Positions 14,046-21,557 of a stretch of 64,000 nt of DNA are shown piece by piece. The notes beneath the pieces are model-generated. The model was not told the DNA's origin. It worked only from the letters and a program-made list of their open reading frames with translations, and did no database searches. The position numbers and the translations under genes were made by a program. Position 1 is the first letter of the stretch; every line of letters begins with the position of its first letter. Origin of the DNA: Laedolimicola ammoniilytica (GTDB lineage Bacteria > Bacillota > Clostridia > Lachnospirales > Lachnospiraceae); contig NZ_JAOQKC010000012.1 of the NCBI RefSeq assembly GCF_025567165.1, positions 44,185 to 108,184 on the forward strand, written 5' to 3'.

Positions 14046-14305
14046 CAGTAAAAGAAATGAAAAGGTTCCTGGACAAGTTTCCGGAGGAACAGGATGTCGT
14101 TGTGATAGCTGTCCGGCCGCAGGCACGAAAAAAATATAATGTCACCGGCCTGGTAATGCTTACAGAACTGGCCTATCCGGTCATTGGTGTGGAGTTGGGA
14201 GCGGCGCATGAGTTTGATGAGCAAGAGAGAGCATGTGCAGAAGCGGATGAGAGAACAGCACAATGGTCAGAGCATTTTAAAAACCGGTTTAATCGGATTG
14301 TATAG
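14042..14305 (+). CDS. Small phage protein of unknown function
   Basis: 87 residues starting MTVKEMKRFLDKFPEEQDVV in an ATGA overlap with the previous gene. An N-terminal alpha/beta segment (DVVVIAVRPQ) is followed by an acidic region and a helical tail. The pattern 'LDKFPEEQDVVV' is common in small phage proteins next to replication genes, but no function is known. Confidence 0.68.
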   Translation: MTVKEMKRFLDKFPEEQDVVVIAVRPQARKKYNVTGLVMLTELAYPVIGVELGAAHEFDEQERACAEADERTAQWSEHFKNRFNRIV

Positions 14306-14318
14306 GGAGGAGAATCTT

Positions 14319-14885
14319 ATGAAAAGTGTTGAGCAGACAATAATAAATATTTCTAAGGGCAATCCTGGATGTATGCAGTTTTGTTTTGAGTTATTTGAGA
14401 AAGGAGGGTATGAAGCGCTCCTCATGCTTGCAGAGACTGGACTGACAGGCAGCAGGGCATATCAGCTATGGAACGACTGTTGTAGCAGAGACGTGGAAAA
14501 AGCTATCAAGGTGCTTCGGTATAGAAGAGAGGACCGGATCACAGAGAAAGAATTGAAGGAACATGTTTATCAGCCATGGGGGAAGCCATTTGACTTGGAA
14601 GAAATTAAAAAGAGGGAAGCTGTAAAACCAGAGGGCGGTTTTTTGAAAGAAAGATATGGGATGGTGCTGATTAGAAAGACACCTGAAGGCACTTGCCCCA
14701 TGTGTGCGGTGAAACATGATCCGGCTCAACCTCACAACCTTCAAAGTCTTACATATCAGTATAAATTTTATGACGAGCATGGAAGATGGCCAACCTGGGA
14801 GGATGCAATGGAGCATTGTACCAAAGAGGTACAGCAGTTCTGGATCCAGTCATTGAAGGAGAGAGGGGTGGAAATTGATGAATAG
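14319..14885 (+). CDS. Phage protein of unknown function with CxxC motif
   Basis: 188 residues from ATG at 14319 (AGGGAGGAG upstream; the longer frame from 14184 overlaps the previous gene). The N-terminal half (NPGCMQFCFELFEKGGYEAL, GSRAYQLWNDCC) resembles small phage proteins with a helical repeat. A single CPMC lies at about residue 128. No catalytic family is recognised. Confidence 0.65.
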   Translation: MKSVEQTIINISKGNPGCMQFCFELFEKGGYEALLMLAETGLTGSRAYQLWNDCCSRDVEKAIKVLRYRREDRITEKELKEHVYQPWGKPFDLEEIKKREAVKPEGGFLKERYGMVLIRKTPEGTCPMCAVKHDPAQPHNLQSLTYQYKFYDEHGRWPTWEDAMEHCTKEVQQFWIQSLKERGVEIDE

Positions 14886-15159
14886 ACGGCAGGCAAAGAA
14901 AAAGTATAAAAAAGTGTATGGACATAATCCGCCGACAGTGAGAAAGCAGTTGTATGAATTGCAACGGACGTTCCATGAAGCAGCTGAGGCCATAACAAGT
15001 GTAAACAAATCTTTATATAACTTGTTAGATATAACGACACAGAATATTTTGAAAATGAAAGCACAGCATCAGGCAGAGGCAGGGCCGGACGTGCAGGTGG
15101 AAGTGGCAATGATGTTGTCAAAGAAAAGGAAAGATGGAAAGAGGAGGAAGCGTAGATGA
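14878..15159 (+). CDS. Small basic phage protein
   Basis: 93 residues from ATG at 14878 (GAGAGGGGTGG upstream). Basic N-terminus (NRRQAKKKYKKVYGHNPP), then a central helix and a very basic C-terminus (KKRKDGKRRKRR), which suggests nucleic-acid binding. Its stop overlaps the ssb start. Confidence 0.65.
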   Translation: MNRRQAKKKYKKVYGHNPPTVRKQLYELQRTFHEAAEAITSVNKSLYNLLDITTQNILKMKAQHQAEAGPDVQVEVAMMLSKKRKDGKRRKRR

Positions 15160-15593
15160 ACAAAGTAATACTGATAGGGCGTTTGACCCGCGATCCGGAT
15201 ATAAGATATACGCAGGGGACAGAGCCCATGTGTGTGGCACGGTATGCGCTGGCGGTGGACAGGCGGTATAAACGGGAAGGGGAGCAGACGGCAGATTTTA
15301 TTAACTGTGTAGCCTTCGGAAAGAATGGGGAATTTGTAGAGAAGTATCTGGTGAAGGGCACAAAGGTAGCTGTTGTTGGCCGGATCCAGACCGGAAGCTA
15401 TACAAACCGGGAAGGACAGAAAGTGTATACCACGGATGTGGTGGTGGAGGAGCATGAGTTCGCGGAGTCCAAAAAGGCAGCAGGAGAGACAGCAGACAGT
15501 CCGGGCACATCGGCAGCAGGATTCGGGGAGCCGAATGCAGACGGCTTCATGAATATTCCGGACGGAATCGATGAGGAGCTGCCGTTCACTTAA
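15156..15593 (+). CDS. ssb: Single-stranded DNA-binding protein
   Basis: 145 residues. The OB-fold is complete: MNKVILIGRLTRDPDIRYT, ALAVDRRYKREG, ADFINCVAFGKNGEFVEKYL, KVAVVGRIQTGSY. A Gly/Ala-rich linker and an acidic end (DGIDEELPFT) match the SSB C-terminal tip that recruits replication and recombination proteins. It follows directly on the previous early gene by ATGA overlap and serves phage replication. Confidence 0.96.
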   Translation: MNKVILIGRLTRDPDIRYTQGTEPMCVARYALAVDRRYKREGEQTADFINCVAFGKNGEFVEKYLVKGTKVAVVGRIQTGSYTNREGQKVYTTDVVVEEHEFAESKKAAGETADSPGTSAAGFGEPNADGFMNIPDGIDEELPFT

Positions 15594-15610
15594 TGAGAGG
15601 GGTGTGAGCA

Positions 15611-16012
15611 ATGACACGGAAAGAACTAAATGGGTACATAAGATATAAGCAGGAGATAAAGCTCCTGGAGACAGAACTGGAGGAAATGAAGAATACAGAC
15701 GCCGGACTGGGGAATGATACGGTGTTTGATTATCGTTCCGGATATCCAAAACCTCAAAGTGTGGTTGGATTTGATGAAAAAAAGTATGAAAATCGAAAAA
15801 AGAGACTTGACAAGCGAGTTCGTCAAATTCGGGAAATTGAGGACTGGATCGAGAAAATTGAAGATACAGAAATCAGATTAGTATTTCAGCTCAGATATTT
15901 TGAAAATCTGTCCTGGGTCAAAATTGCTGATAAAACCGGGCATTCCGGGCGTCCTGATTATGTGAGGATTGTATTGAGAGACAGATATCTGGAAAAAAAT
16001 TCGATAAAATAA
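15611..16012 (+). CDS. ArpU/RinA-like late transcription regulator
   Basis: 133 residues. An N-terminal coiled coil (YIRYKQEIKLLETELEEM) and a C-terminal sigma-factor region 4-like segment (IEDTEIRLVFQLRYFENLSW, VKIADKTGH) match the DUF1492/ArpU class of phage regulators. As the last early gene it lies directly upstream of a promoter with three GTTCGTT repeats, which is the expected target. It would switch on the packaging, head, tail and lysis genes. Confidence 0.8.
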   Translation: MTRKELNGYIRYKQEIKLLETELEEMKNTDAGLGNDTVFDYRSGYPKPQSVVGFDEKKYENRKKRLDKRVRQIREIEDWIEKIEDTEIRLVFQLRYFENLSWVKIADKTGHSGRPDYVRIVLRDRYLEKNSIK

Positions 16013-16019
16013 TAAAATT

Positions 16020-16051
16020 GTTCGTTCAGTTCGTTTTGTTCGTTTTATAAT
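16020..16051 (+). promoter_or_regulatory. Regulated late promoter with three 9-bp repeats
   Basis: GTTCGTT recurs at 16020, 16029 and 16038, exactly 9 bp apart. It is followed by TATAAT at 16046-16051 without a consensus -35. This is the architecture of an activator-dependent late promoter, probably served by the ArpU-like protein encoded just upstream. Confidence 0.75.
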
Positions 16052-16065
16052 AAGAATGAGCCAGA

Positions 16066-16230
16066 GGGCCAAGCGGGTTCCCATAGCCAGCAAGGCCCAA
16101 GGCTCCGGTGTCTGATTACACCTTACCAAACCTCTCCAGATATCAAAGCACCGGGCAGCCAGGAAAAGACCTGAAGCTGACCGGTGCTTTCTGTATGCCA
16201 TTTTCCGGCGGTTGAAACCCAGACCGCCGG
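16066..16230 (+). ncRNA. Structured leader of the late transcript
   Basis: Three stems follow the late promoter. They are GGGCC/GGCCC (16066-16070, 16094-16098); a long bulged hairpin AAAGCACCGG/CCGGTGCTTT (16145-16154, 16181-16190) with inner AGC/GCT and CAGG-AAAAGA-CCTG; and CCGGCGGT/ACCGCCGG (16205-16212, 16223-16230). No gene lies here. It could be an antiterminator-type leader, a cis-regulatory RNA or a packaging element. Confidence 0.45.
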
Positions 16231-16248
16231 ACCTCCTCGAAAAAACTC

Positions 16249-16291
16249 TTGACTTTTGTGTTACCAAATGATATTATTTATGTGTAACCAA
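16249..16291 (+). promoter_or_regulatory. Promoter/operator of the RHH gene
   Basis: TTGACT (16249-16254), 17 bp, TATTAT (16272-16277). Direct repeats TGTGTTACCAAA and TGTGTAACCAAA flank the -10, giving GTTAC/GTAAC half-sites. They fit autoregulation by the RHH protein that follows. Confidence 0.65.
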
Positions 16292-16308
16292 AAGAAAGGA
16301 GGGTAGGG

Positions 16309-16482
16309 ATGTCACCAAGAACAGGTAGACCAACTGATTCACCTAAAAGACATGATACCAGGATAAGGATGTCGGATGAAGATATAGAGATTTTAGAGTA
16401 TTGTTGCAAAGCAACAGGAAAATCTAAAGCAGATGTGATAAGAGATGGAATCAGGGAAGTCTATGCCAAGATAAAAAAATAG
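16309..16482 (+). CDS. Ribbon-helix-helix (CopG/Arc-type) DNA-binding protein
   Basis: 57 residues from ATG at 16309 with AAAGGAGGG upstream. The basic N-terminus (MSPRTGRPTDSPKRHD) is followed by the beta strand TRIRMS and helices DEDIEILEYCCKATGKSKAD, VIRDGIREVY, the RHH pattern. It would bind as a dimer to the repeats in its own promoter. It sits between the late promoter and the ORF6N gene. Too short for most gene callers. Confidence 0.7.
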   Translation: MSPRTGRPTDSPKRHDTRIRMSDEDIEILEYCCKATGKSKADVIRDGIREVYAKIKK

Positions 16483-16517
16483 AGATTCACCCACCAGCCA
16501 AAGTAGTTTGAATCTCT
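16472..16517 (-). terminator. Leftward terminator after the moron cluster side
   Basis: AGAGATTCA (16481-16489) pairs perfectly with TGAATCTCT (16509-16517). On the minus strand the stem is followed by ATTTTTTTAT. It would stop leftward transcripts from 17363-17903 before they run antisense to the RHH gene. Confidence 0.6.
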
Positions 16518-16602
16518 ATAAGGGAAGAAGTTATCTTCTGTAAATATTATAATGCAGATGGTGACTTCTTTCAAGAACCAAATTTGAAAGGAGGACTTAT
16601 TT

Positions 16603-17304
16603 ATGCAGTTACCACGGGTAGTGGAAATAAAAGGTATCCGGGTTCTCACCACGCACCAGATTGCAGAATCCTATGAGGTTAAAGAGATCCAGATAAGCCA
16701 AAATTTTAAAAATAACAGACAGCGGTTCATTGAAGGCAAACACTACATATCTCTTTCAGGCGATGAATTAAGAGCATTTAAGAACCAGTTAGAAAAAATC
16801 GAAGTGGTCAAGTCAAGAACATCGCATCTGTATCTTTGGACGGAAAAAGGTGCTCTGCTCCATGCCAAGTCTTTAAATACGGACAAAGCATGGCAGGTAT
16901 ATGATTACCTGGTAGATTTCTATTTCAGAATAAAAGAAGAAAAGTCTATTCTGACAAGTACAAAGCCAGAAGAAAAGGAGCTCTTGGAAATAGATAATCC
17001 TATCCGCGTGTTCCGGGAACTGATGGAGTTGGCGGAATGTAGAGGGATAAAAGTCCAGTCAGCAACGTTACAGGGATACAAGAGCAGGTTGAAAGATGAC
17101 AAAATTGCAATAAAAAACAATCTTTCGATGAATCAGGTTATTTTTGAATTAGCTTATGAGCTTTCTCATGCAATTATCCATGACAAATGTGGGAATATGT
17201 TGGATAAAGAGGATTGGGATAAATACCATCAGCGAGCATGGAGAGCAGCATTTATGCTGATTGAGGCTTTAAGCATAAAAGTGGCATGGGGTAAAGGTAA
17301 TTAA
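16603..17304 (+). CDS. ORF6N-domain protein with ImmA-like C-terminal segment
   Basis: 233 residues from ATG at 16603 (AAAGGAGG upstream). Residues ~5-100 are an ORF6N domain (VVEIKGIRVLTTHQIAESYE, FKNNRQRFIEGKHY), found in phage antirepressors. The C-terminal part (LSMNQVIFELAYELSHAIIH) resembles the HExxH helix of ImmA/IrrE proteases, but Tyr replaces the first His, so it is probably not catalytic. Likely a DNA-binding antirepressor or regulator. Confidence 0.78.
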   Translation: MQLPRVVEIKGIRVLTTHQIAESYEVKEIQISQNFKNNRQRFIEGKHYISLSGDELRAFKNQLEKIEVVKSRTSHLYLWTEKGALLHAKSLNTDKAWQVYDYLVDFYFRIKEEKSILTSTKPEEKELLEIDNPIRVFRELMELAECRGIKVQSATLQGYKSRLKDDKIAIKNNLSMNQVIFELAYELSHAIIHDKCGNMLDKEDWDKYHQRAWRAAFMLIEALSIKVAWGKGN

Positions 17305-17362
17305 AGAGATAAAATGATGGCCGAGCGGCAGCAGGAGATAAAACCTACTGCCGCTCATTCTA

Positions 17363-17551
17363 CTACGGAAAAGTTCGCCCTGCCAGCTCATCCAGCGAGA
17401 CTTCCAGAACGTCGGCCAGCTTGATGGCAGTGTCGAGTTTACAGTTATCATTCTTCTCAATATCCTGAATGGTACGCCGGGGCACGCCGGACAGCTCCAC
17501 AAGCTGGGGAACAGACAGACCTTTCTGCAGGCGCAGTTCTTTTAATCGCAT
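17363..17551 (-). CDS. Small XRE-family HTH protein (moron cluster)
   Basis: 62 residues from ATG at 17551 with GAGGAGGAATC upstream. The HTH is LSVPQLVELSGVPRRTIQDI followed by LDTAIKLADVLEVSLDELAG. It overlaps the end of the small membrane protein 17542-17712 on the same strand, so they form a small leftward operon within the rightward late region. It may control the palindromic promoter at 17935-17963. Confidence 0.82.
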   Translation of the reverse strand: MRLKELRLQKGLSVPQLVELSGVPRRTIQDIEKNDNCKLDTAIKLADVLEVSLDELAGRTFP

Positions 17552-17712
17552 GAGTGATTCCTCCTCTTGCAGAGAATGTAGAGGACGGTGGCAAGGAGCC
17601 AGGCAATCCATTTGATGAAATCAAAAACGGTAGGTGAGTAAAATTCACCACGGAACCCTTCAACGAGGAAGAGAACAAACAGAACCAATAATACAACACG
17701 ATATATTTTCAT
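17542..17712 (-). CDS. Small two-helix membrane protein
   Basis: 56 residues from ATG at 17712. Two hydrophobic helices: IYRVVLLVLFVLFLVEGF and WIAWLLATVLYILC, then a basic tail (KRRNHSCD). No clear ribosome binding site is seen. It overlaps the HTH gene by 10 bp. Function unknown, possibly host-range or exclusion related. Confidence 0.55.
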   Translation of the reverse strand: MKIYRVVLLVLFVLFLVEGFRGEFYSPTVFDFIKWIAWLLATVLYILCKRRNHSCD

Positions 17713-17756
17713 AGTTACAAAACGAATGAATGTGGTATAATGAGAGAGAAGAGGAA

Positions 17757-17770
17757 GGGGCCGAAGCCCC
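17757..17770 (-). terminator. UUCG-loop terminator
   Basis: On the minus strand GGGGC-TTCG-GCCCC is followed by a pyrimidine-rich run. It lies 5 bp after the stop of the 42-residue peptide gene and would end its transcript, at least partly. Confidence 0.65.
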
Positions 17771-17774
17771 ATTC

Positions 17775-17903
17775 CTACTTCTTCTTTTTCTTAGACCTTT
17801 TGGATTTGTTCTTGAACGTCTTGACTATCAGGCAGATGGCGGTGACGATTGCAAGAGCGGCTTCCGAAAGGTCTTTGATTATCTCGCTTATCTCGGAATT
17901 CAT
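17775..17903 (-). CDS. 42-residue membrane peptide with poly-Lys tail (type I toxin-like)
   Basis: From ATG at 17903 (GGAAAGGAGG upstream) the frame reads MNSEISEIIKDLSEAALAIV, then TAICLIVKTFKNKSKRSKKK and two more Lys. It has an acidic N-terminus, one transmembrane helix and a highly basic C-terminus. It has its own strong, palindrome-controlled promoter and a terminator, so it is a stand-alone transcription unit. Size and charge recall type I toxin peptides or small phage membrane regulators. No homologue is recognised. Too short for usual gene calling. Confidence 0.62.
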   Translation of the reverse strand: MNSEISEIIKDLSEAALAIVTAICLIVKTFKNKSKRSKKKKK

Positions 17904-17934
17904 TCGCTTTCCTCCTTTCCTTTAATGTAATTAT

Positions 17935-17963
17935 ATTATAGCACGTTTTAACGTGCTGGTCAA
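17935..17963 (-). promoter_or_regulatory. Strong leftward promoter with palindromic operator
   Basis: On the minus strand TTGACC (17958-17963), 17 bp, TATAAT (17935-17940). The spacer is a perfect palindrome GCACGTT-TT-AACGTGC (17941-17956). A bound repressor would cover the promoter completely. It drives the 42-residue peptide. Confidence 0.78.
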
Positions 17964-17977
17964 GGGAAATATATGAA

Positions 17978-18283
17978 ATGGCAAAAGAATATGCAAAGAG
18001 TTTTTACAAGTCGAAAGCTTGGCAGCACTGTCGCAATGAATATGCAAAGAGCGTCAACTGGCTTTGCGAGGATTGTTTGGAACAGGGAATATATAAGGCG
18101 GGAGAGATTGTACATCATGTTATTGAGATTACACCGGAGAACATCCATGATCCAATGGTAACTTTGAACTGGGATAACCTGCGGCTGGTATGCCGGGAAT
18201 GTCATGCGGAAAAGCACGGCGAGAAAATAAAACGATACAGCGTTGATGAATACGGATTTGTAAAGACAAGGGACGGCAGATAG
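17978..18283 (+). CDS. HNH endonuclease (packaging-associated)
   Basis: 101 residues starting MAKEYAKSFYKSKAWQHCRN. The zinc/HNH core is CEDCLEQGIYKAGEIVHHVI, then NLRLVCRECHAEKHG. HNH proteins of this size directly upstream of P27-type terminase genes assist genome end cleavage in cos-type phages. AAGGGAAAT precedes the start. Confidence 0.92.
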   Translation: MAKEYAKSFYKSKAWQHCRNEYAKSVNWLCEDCLEQGIYKAGEIVHHVIEITPENIHDPMVTLNWDNLRLVCRECHAEKHGEKIKRYSVDEYGFVKTRDGR

Positions 18284-18386
18284 CCCCCCTTATGCACGGG
18301 TGAAAATAGCTTTATGGAGACCGGGCAGTGGAGGTTGATTTTCCTCTCCGGGGTGCGCAGGAATTTTTTTGGAAAGGAGGCCCGAC
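18284..18386 (+). other. Candidate cos region between HNH and terminase
   Basis: A non-coding 103-bp gap containing GCCCCCC, a GGAGGTTGATTTTCCTCTCC inverted repeat and GGGGTGCGC. Its place between the HNH and small terminase genes is where cos sites lie in related siphophages. The cut site itself cannot be read from one sequence. Confidence 0.4.
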
Positions 18387-18728
18387 ATGGCAGGAAAAAC
18401 GATAACTTATAACAGTTTGATGGAAATGGCTCGTAGATATCAGGTGGATGAAAATGAATTGTTTATCGCGGCGGCCAAGCAGTTTATGATACAACGCAAT
18501 GTGATATGCAAGATAGAAAAGCAGATCAAAGAGGATGGAGGCCTCGTATCTTCCAAGGAATATGTGAAGGGCCGTGAAAACATCTGTGCCCATCCGCTTG
18601 TGAGAGAACTTCCAAAGCATGCGGATAGCGCAAACAAGACCATGGCAGTGATGTTGGATATCATCAAGACCTTTGGAAAAGAACCGGTACCGAAGGGAAA
18701 GCTGCAGGAGCTGTTGGCGGATGAATAA
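18387..18728 (+). CDS. Terminase small subunit (P27 family)
   Basis: 113 residues from ATG at 18387 (GGAAAGGAGG upstream). The pattern is that of P27-type subunits: a basic N-terminal region, then IQRNVICKIEKQIKEDG, VSSKEYVKGRENICAHPLVR and NKTMAVMLDIIKTFG. It recognises phage DNA and delivers it to the large subunit. The gene overlaps the large subunit start (ATGAATAA). Confidence 0.88.
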   Translation: MAGKTITYNSLMEMARRYQVDENELFIAAAKQFMIQRNVICKIEKQIKEDGGLVSSKEYVKGRENICAHPLVRELPKHADSANKTMAVMLDIIKTFGKEPVPKGKLQELLADE

Positions 18729-20370
18729 TTTTATACTGGAATATTACCAGGGCATACAGGATGGCTCTATCGTAGTCGGGAAATGGATAAAACTTTTTTA
18801 TGAATATATTATAAAAGGGCTGGAAAATCAGTCCTTTTATTTTAACCAGAAAAGGGCAAATAAGGCTATCCGGTTTATCGAAAACTTTTGTCATCATTCA
18901 GAGGGAAGAAATGATTTGCTGAAGCTGGAACTGTGGCAGAAGGCAACTATATCGGTTATTTTCGGAATCGTAGATGAAAAAGAAATCCGGGTATTTCGAG
19001 AGGTTCTGATTGTAGAGGGGCGTAAAAATGGAAAGACACTGCTTGCATCCGGAATCATGGAGTGCTGCGTTTACACAGATGGAGAATATGGTGCAAAGGT
19101 GTTCTGTGTAGCTCCAAAGCTGGACCAGGCGGATCTGGTATATTCAGCATTCTGGCAGACAATTGAGGCAGAGCCTGAATTGATGGCAATCACGAAAAAG
19201 AGAAAGTCGGACTATTACATTGAGAGCACCAACAGCTCCGTGAAGAAAATTGCTTTCAACGCTAAGAAATCAGATGGTTTTAATCCACATCTTACCATTT
19301 GCGATGAGATTGCGTCCTGGCCGGGAGTTCAGGGCTTGAAGCAGTACGAGGTTATGAAGTCGGCGCTTGGAGCCAGAAAACAGCCACTGATTGTGTCCAT
19401 ATCCACTTCCGGATATGAGAATGAAGGGATTTATGATGAATTAATCAAGAGGAGCACACGCTTTTTACTGGGGGATTCCAGAGAAAAGCGTCTGGCTCCT
19501 TTTTTGTACATGATTGATGATATCCAGAAATGGAACGACATCAATGAACTGCGGAAAAGCAATCCGAACTTGGGTGTGTCAGTGTCGGTGGACTACCTGT
19601 TGGAAGAGATTGCGATTGCCGAAGGAAGCCTGTCAAAGAAAGCAGAGTTCCTGACGAAGTACTGCAACATCAAACAGAACAGTTCTCAGGCATGGCTAGC
19701 GACGCAGGATATAGAGAAGATTTCAGGAGAACATCTGGATCTGGAGGACTTCCGGAACAGCTACTGCGTGGGCGGCATCGATCTGTCCAGAACTACAGAC
19801 CTGACGGCCTGCCTGGTTGTGATTGAAAAAGAGAGGCTACTGTATGTATTTGCAAAGTTCTTTATGCCGGCTGAAAAGATAGAGGAAGCGACGGCAAGGG
19901 ACGGCCTTCCCTACTCTGCGTATGTGCAACGGGGATTGCTGCAGCTGTCCGGGGACAATTTTATTGATTATCGTGACTGTTATACCTGGTTTTGCCATTT
20001 GGTAGAAGACTACCAGATCTATCCGTTACAGGTAGGATATGACCGGTATACGGCCCAGTATTTGGTTCAGGATATGAAGCAGTACGGATTCCACATGGAT
20101 GATGTGTTTCAGGGATATAACCTGACACCGGTAATCAGAGAGACGGAGGGTACGGTTAAAGATGGAGTATTCCGGATAGGGGATAATGATTTACTGAAAA
20201 TACATCTGCTGAATGCGGCTTTGAAAACAGAGGCGGAGAGCGGCAGAAGCAAGCTGGTGAAGCTGGGGCAGTATGAGCATGTGGATGGAACAGCAGCGCT
20301 TTTGGATGCTATGACGGTGCGCCAGAAATGGTACGCAGATATTGGTGAACAGCTGAGAAATGAGGAATAA
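18721..20370 (+). CDS. Terminase large subunit
   Basis: 549 residues from ATG at 18721. The ATPase part has a Walker A-like VEGRKNGKTLLA and Walker B LTICDEIASW. The nuclease part has GGIDLSRTTDLTACLVV and VGYDRYTAQYLV with the acidic residues of the RNase H-like fold. A Terminase_1 family motor that packages DNA into proheads. It is followed directly by the portal gene, as in HK97-type modules. Confidence 0.95.
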   Translation: MNNFILEYYQGIQDGSIVVGKWIKLFYEYIIKGLENQSFYFNQKRANKAIRFIENFCHHSEGRNDLLKLELWQKATISVIFGIVDEKEIRVFREVLIVEGRKNGKTLLASGIMECCVYTDGEYGAKVFCVAPKLDQADLVYSAFWQTIEAEPELMAITKKRKSDYYIESTNSSVKKIAFNAKKSDGFNPHLTICDEIASWPGVQGLKQYEVMKSALGARKQPLIVSISTSGYENEGIYDELIKRSTRFLLGDSREKRLAPFLYMIDDIQKWNDINELRKSNPNLGVSVSVDYLLEEIAIAEGSLSKKAEFLTKYCNIKQNSSQAWLATQDIEKISGEHLDLEDFRNSYCVGGIDLSRTTDLTACLVVIEKERLLYVFAKFFMPAEKIEEATARDGLPYSAYVQRGLLQLSGDNFIDYRDCYTWFCHLVEDYQIYPLQVGYDRYTAQYLVQDMKQYGFHMDDVFQGYNLTPVIRETEGTVKDGVFRIGDNDLLKIHLLNAALKTEAESGRSKLVKLGQYEHVDGTAALLDAMTVRQKWYADIGEQLRNEE

Positions 20371-20372
20371 AC

Positions 20373-21557
20373 ATGGGACTTTTAACAAAAATATTTGGAA
20401 AAATGCGAGCGCCGCAGGGGAGCGGACAGGGATACTTCACCACATTCGACGGTTATACGCCGGTATTTACTTCCTGGGGCGGAGAAGTGTACGAGAATGA
20501 ACTGGTCAGGGCGGCGATTCATGTACGGGCTACACATGTGAGCAAGCTGTCCGTACAGATTCAGGGTAGCGCAAAACCGAAATTGCAGACACGGCTGCGG
20601 ACAGGGCCGAATGAATGGCAGACCTGGAGCCAGTTTATGTACCGGCTTTCTACCATACTGGATATTCAGAACACGGCCTTTATCACACCGGTGTTGGATG
20701 AATTCGGTGAGACAGTAGGAATTTATCCGCTGGTGCCATCCATGTGCGAGATTGTGCAGTACGCTGGAGTTCCATGGCTCCGGTACCGTTTCCGAAATGG
20801 TGAGACTGCGGCAATCGAAATGCAGAGCTGTGGAATTATGACCAAGTTCCAGTATCACAGTGATTTCTTCGGAGAGAGTAATGCAGCGCTGCGTCAGACC
20901 ATGGAATTAATTGATGTGCAGAACCAGGGGATTGGCGAGGCAGTAAAGAACTCGGCGACATTCCGGTTCATGGCTCGCGTCAATAATTTCGCCAAAGATA
21001 CCGATTTGGCCAAGGAGAGACAGCGGTTTTCAAAAGAAAATCTGAAGGGAGAGGGCGGGGTGCTGCTCTTTCCGAACACCTACACGGATATTCAGCAAAT
21101 TAAGTCTACGCCTTATGTGGTGGATGCAGAGCAGAAGAAAATCATTCAGCAGAATGTATTTAATTACTTCGGAGTGAATGAGGATATCCTGCAGAACAAA
21201 GCATATGGAGATTCCTGGTCTGCATTCTACGAGGGCGTATCGGAGGCATTTGCTATCCAGTTTTCAGAAGTGGCGAACAAAATGCTTTTTACAGACCGGG
21301 AACGCGCAGCGGGCTCTTTGGTGATGGCCACAGCCAACCGGCTGCAGTATATGTCAAATAAGGACAAGCTGAACGTGTCGGCCCAGATGGCAGACCGCGG
21401 CATCATGAACCGGGATGAAATTCGGGAGATCTGGAACCTGCCACCGCTTCCAAACGGACAGGGACAGGCCTACACGATTCGCGGAGAATATTACCTGTTG
21501 GGAGTAGATGGCTCGGTACAGAAGAAAGGAGACGATCTGACAAGTGGAGCAGAATAA
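20373..21557 (+). CDS. Portal protein (HK97 family)
   Basis: 394 residues starting MGLLTKIFGKMRAPQGSG. Typical portal features are the early helix LVRAAIHVRATHVSKLSVQI, LSTILDIQNTAFITPV, the stem/clip region NEDILQNKAYGDSWSAFYEG and a C-terminal LNVSAQMADRGIMNRDEIRE with a proline-rich end. Twelve copies form the DNA entry channel. It overlaps the protease gene by 14 bp. Confidence 0.94.
   Translation: MGLLTKIFGKMRAPQGSGQGYFTTFDGYTPVFTSWGGEVYENELVRAAIHVRATHVSKLSVQIQGSAKPKLQTRLRTGPNEWQTWSQFMYRLSTILDIQNTAFITPVLDEFGETVGIYPLVPSMCEIVQYAGVPWLRYRFRNGETAAIEMQSCGIMTKFQYHSDFFGESNAALRQTMELIDVQNQGIGEAVKNSATFRFMARVNNFAKDTDLAKERQRFSKENLKGEGGVLLFPNTYTDIQQIKSTPYVVDAEQKKIIQQNVFNYFGVNEDILQNKAYGDSWSAFYEGVSEAFAIQFSEVANKMLFTDRERAAGSLVMATANRLQYMSNKDKLNVSAQMADRGIMNRDEIREIWNLPPLPNGQGQAYTIRGEYYLLGVDGSVQKKGDDLTSGAE

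Noticed and set aside
17730..17930. Rightward small proteins at 17730-17930
   Set aside because: Their sequence is the complement of the 42-residue leftward peptide, which has the better promoter, ribosome binding site and terminator.
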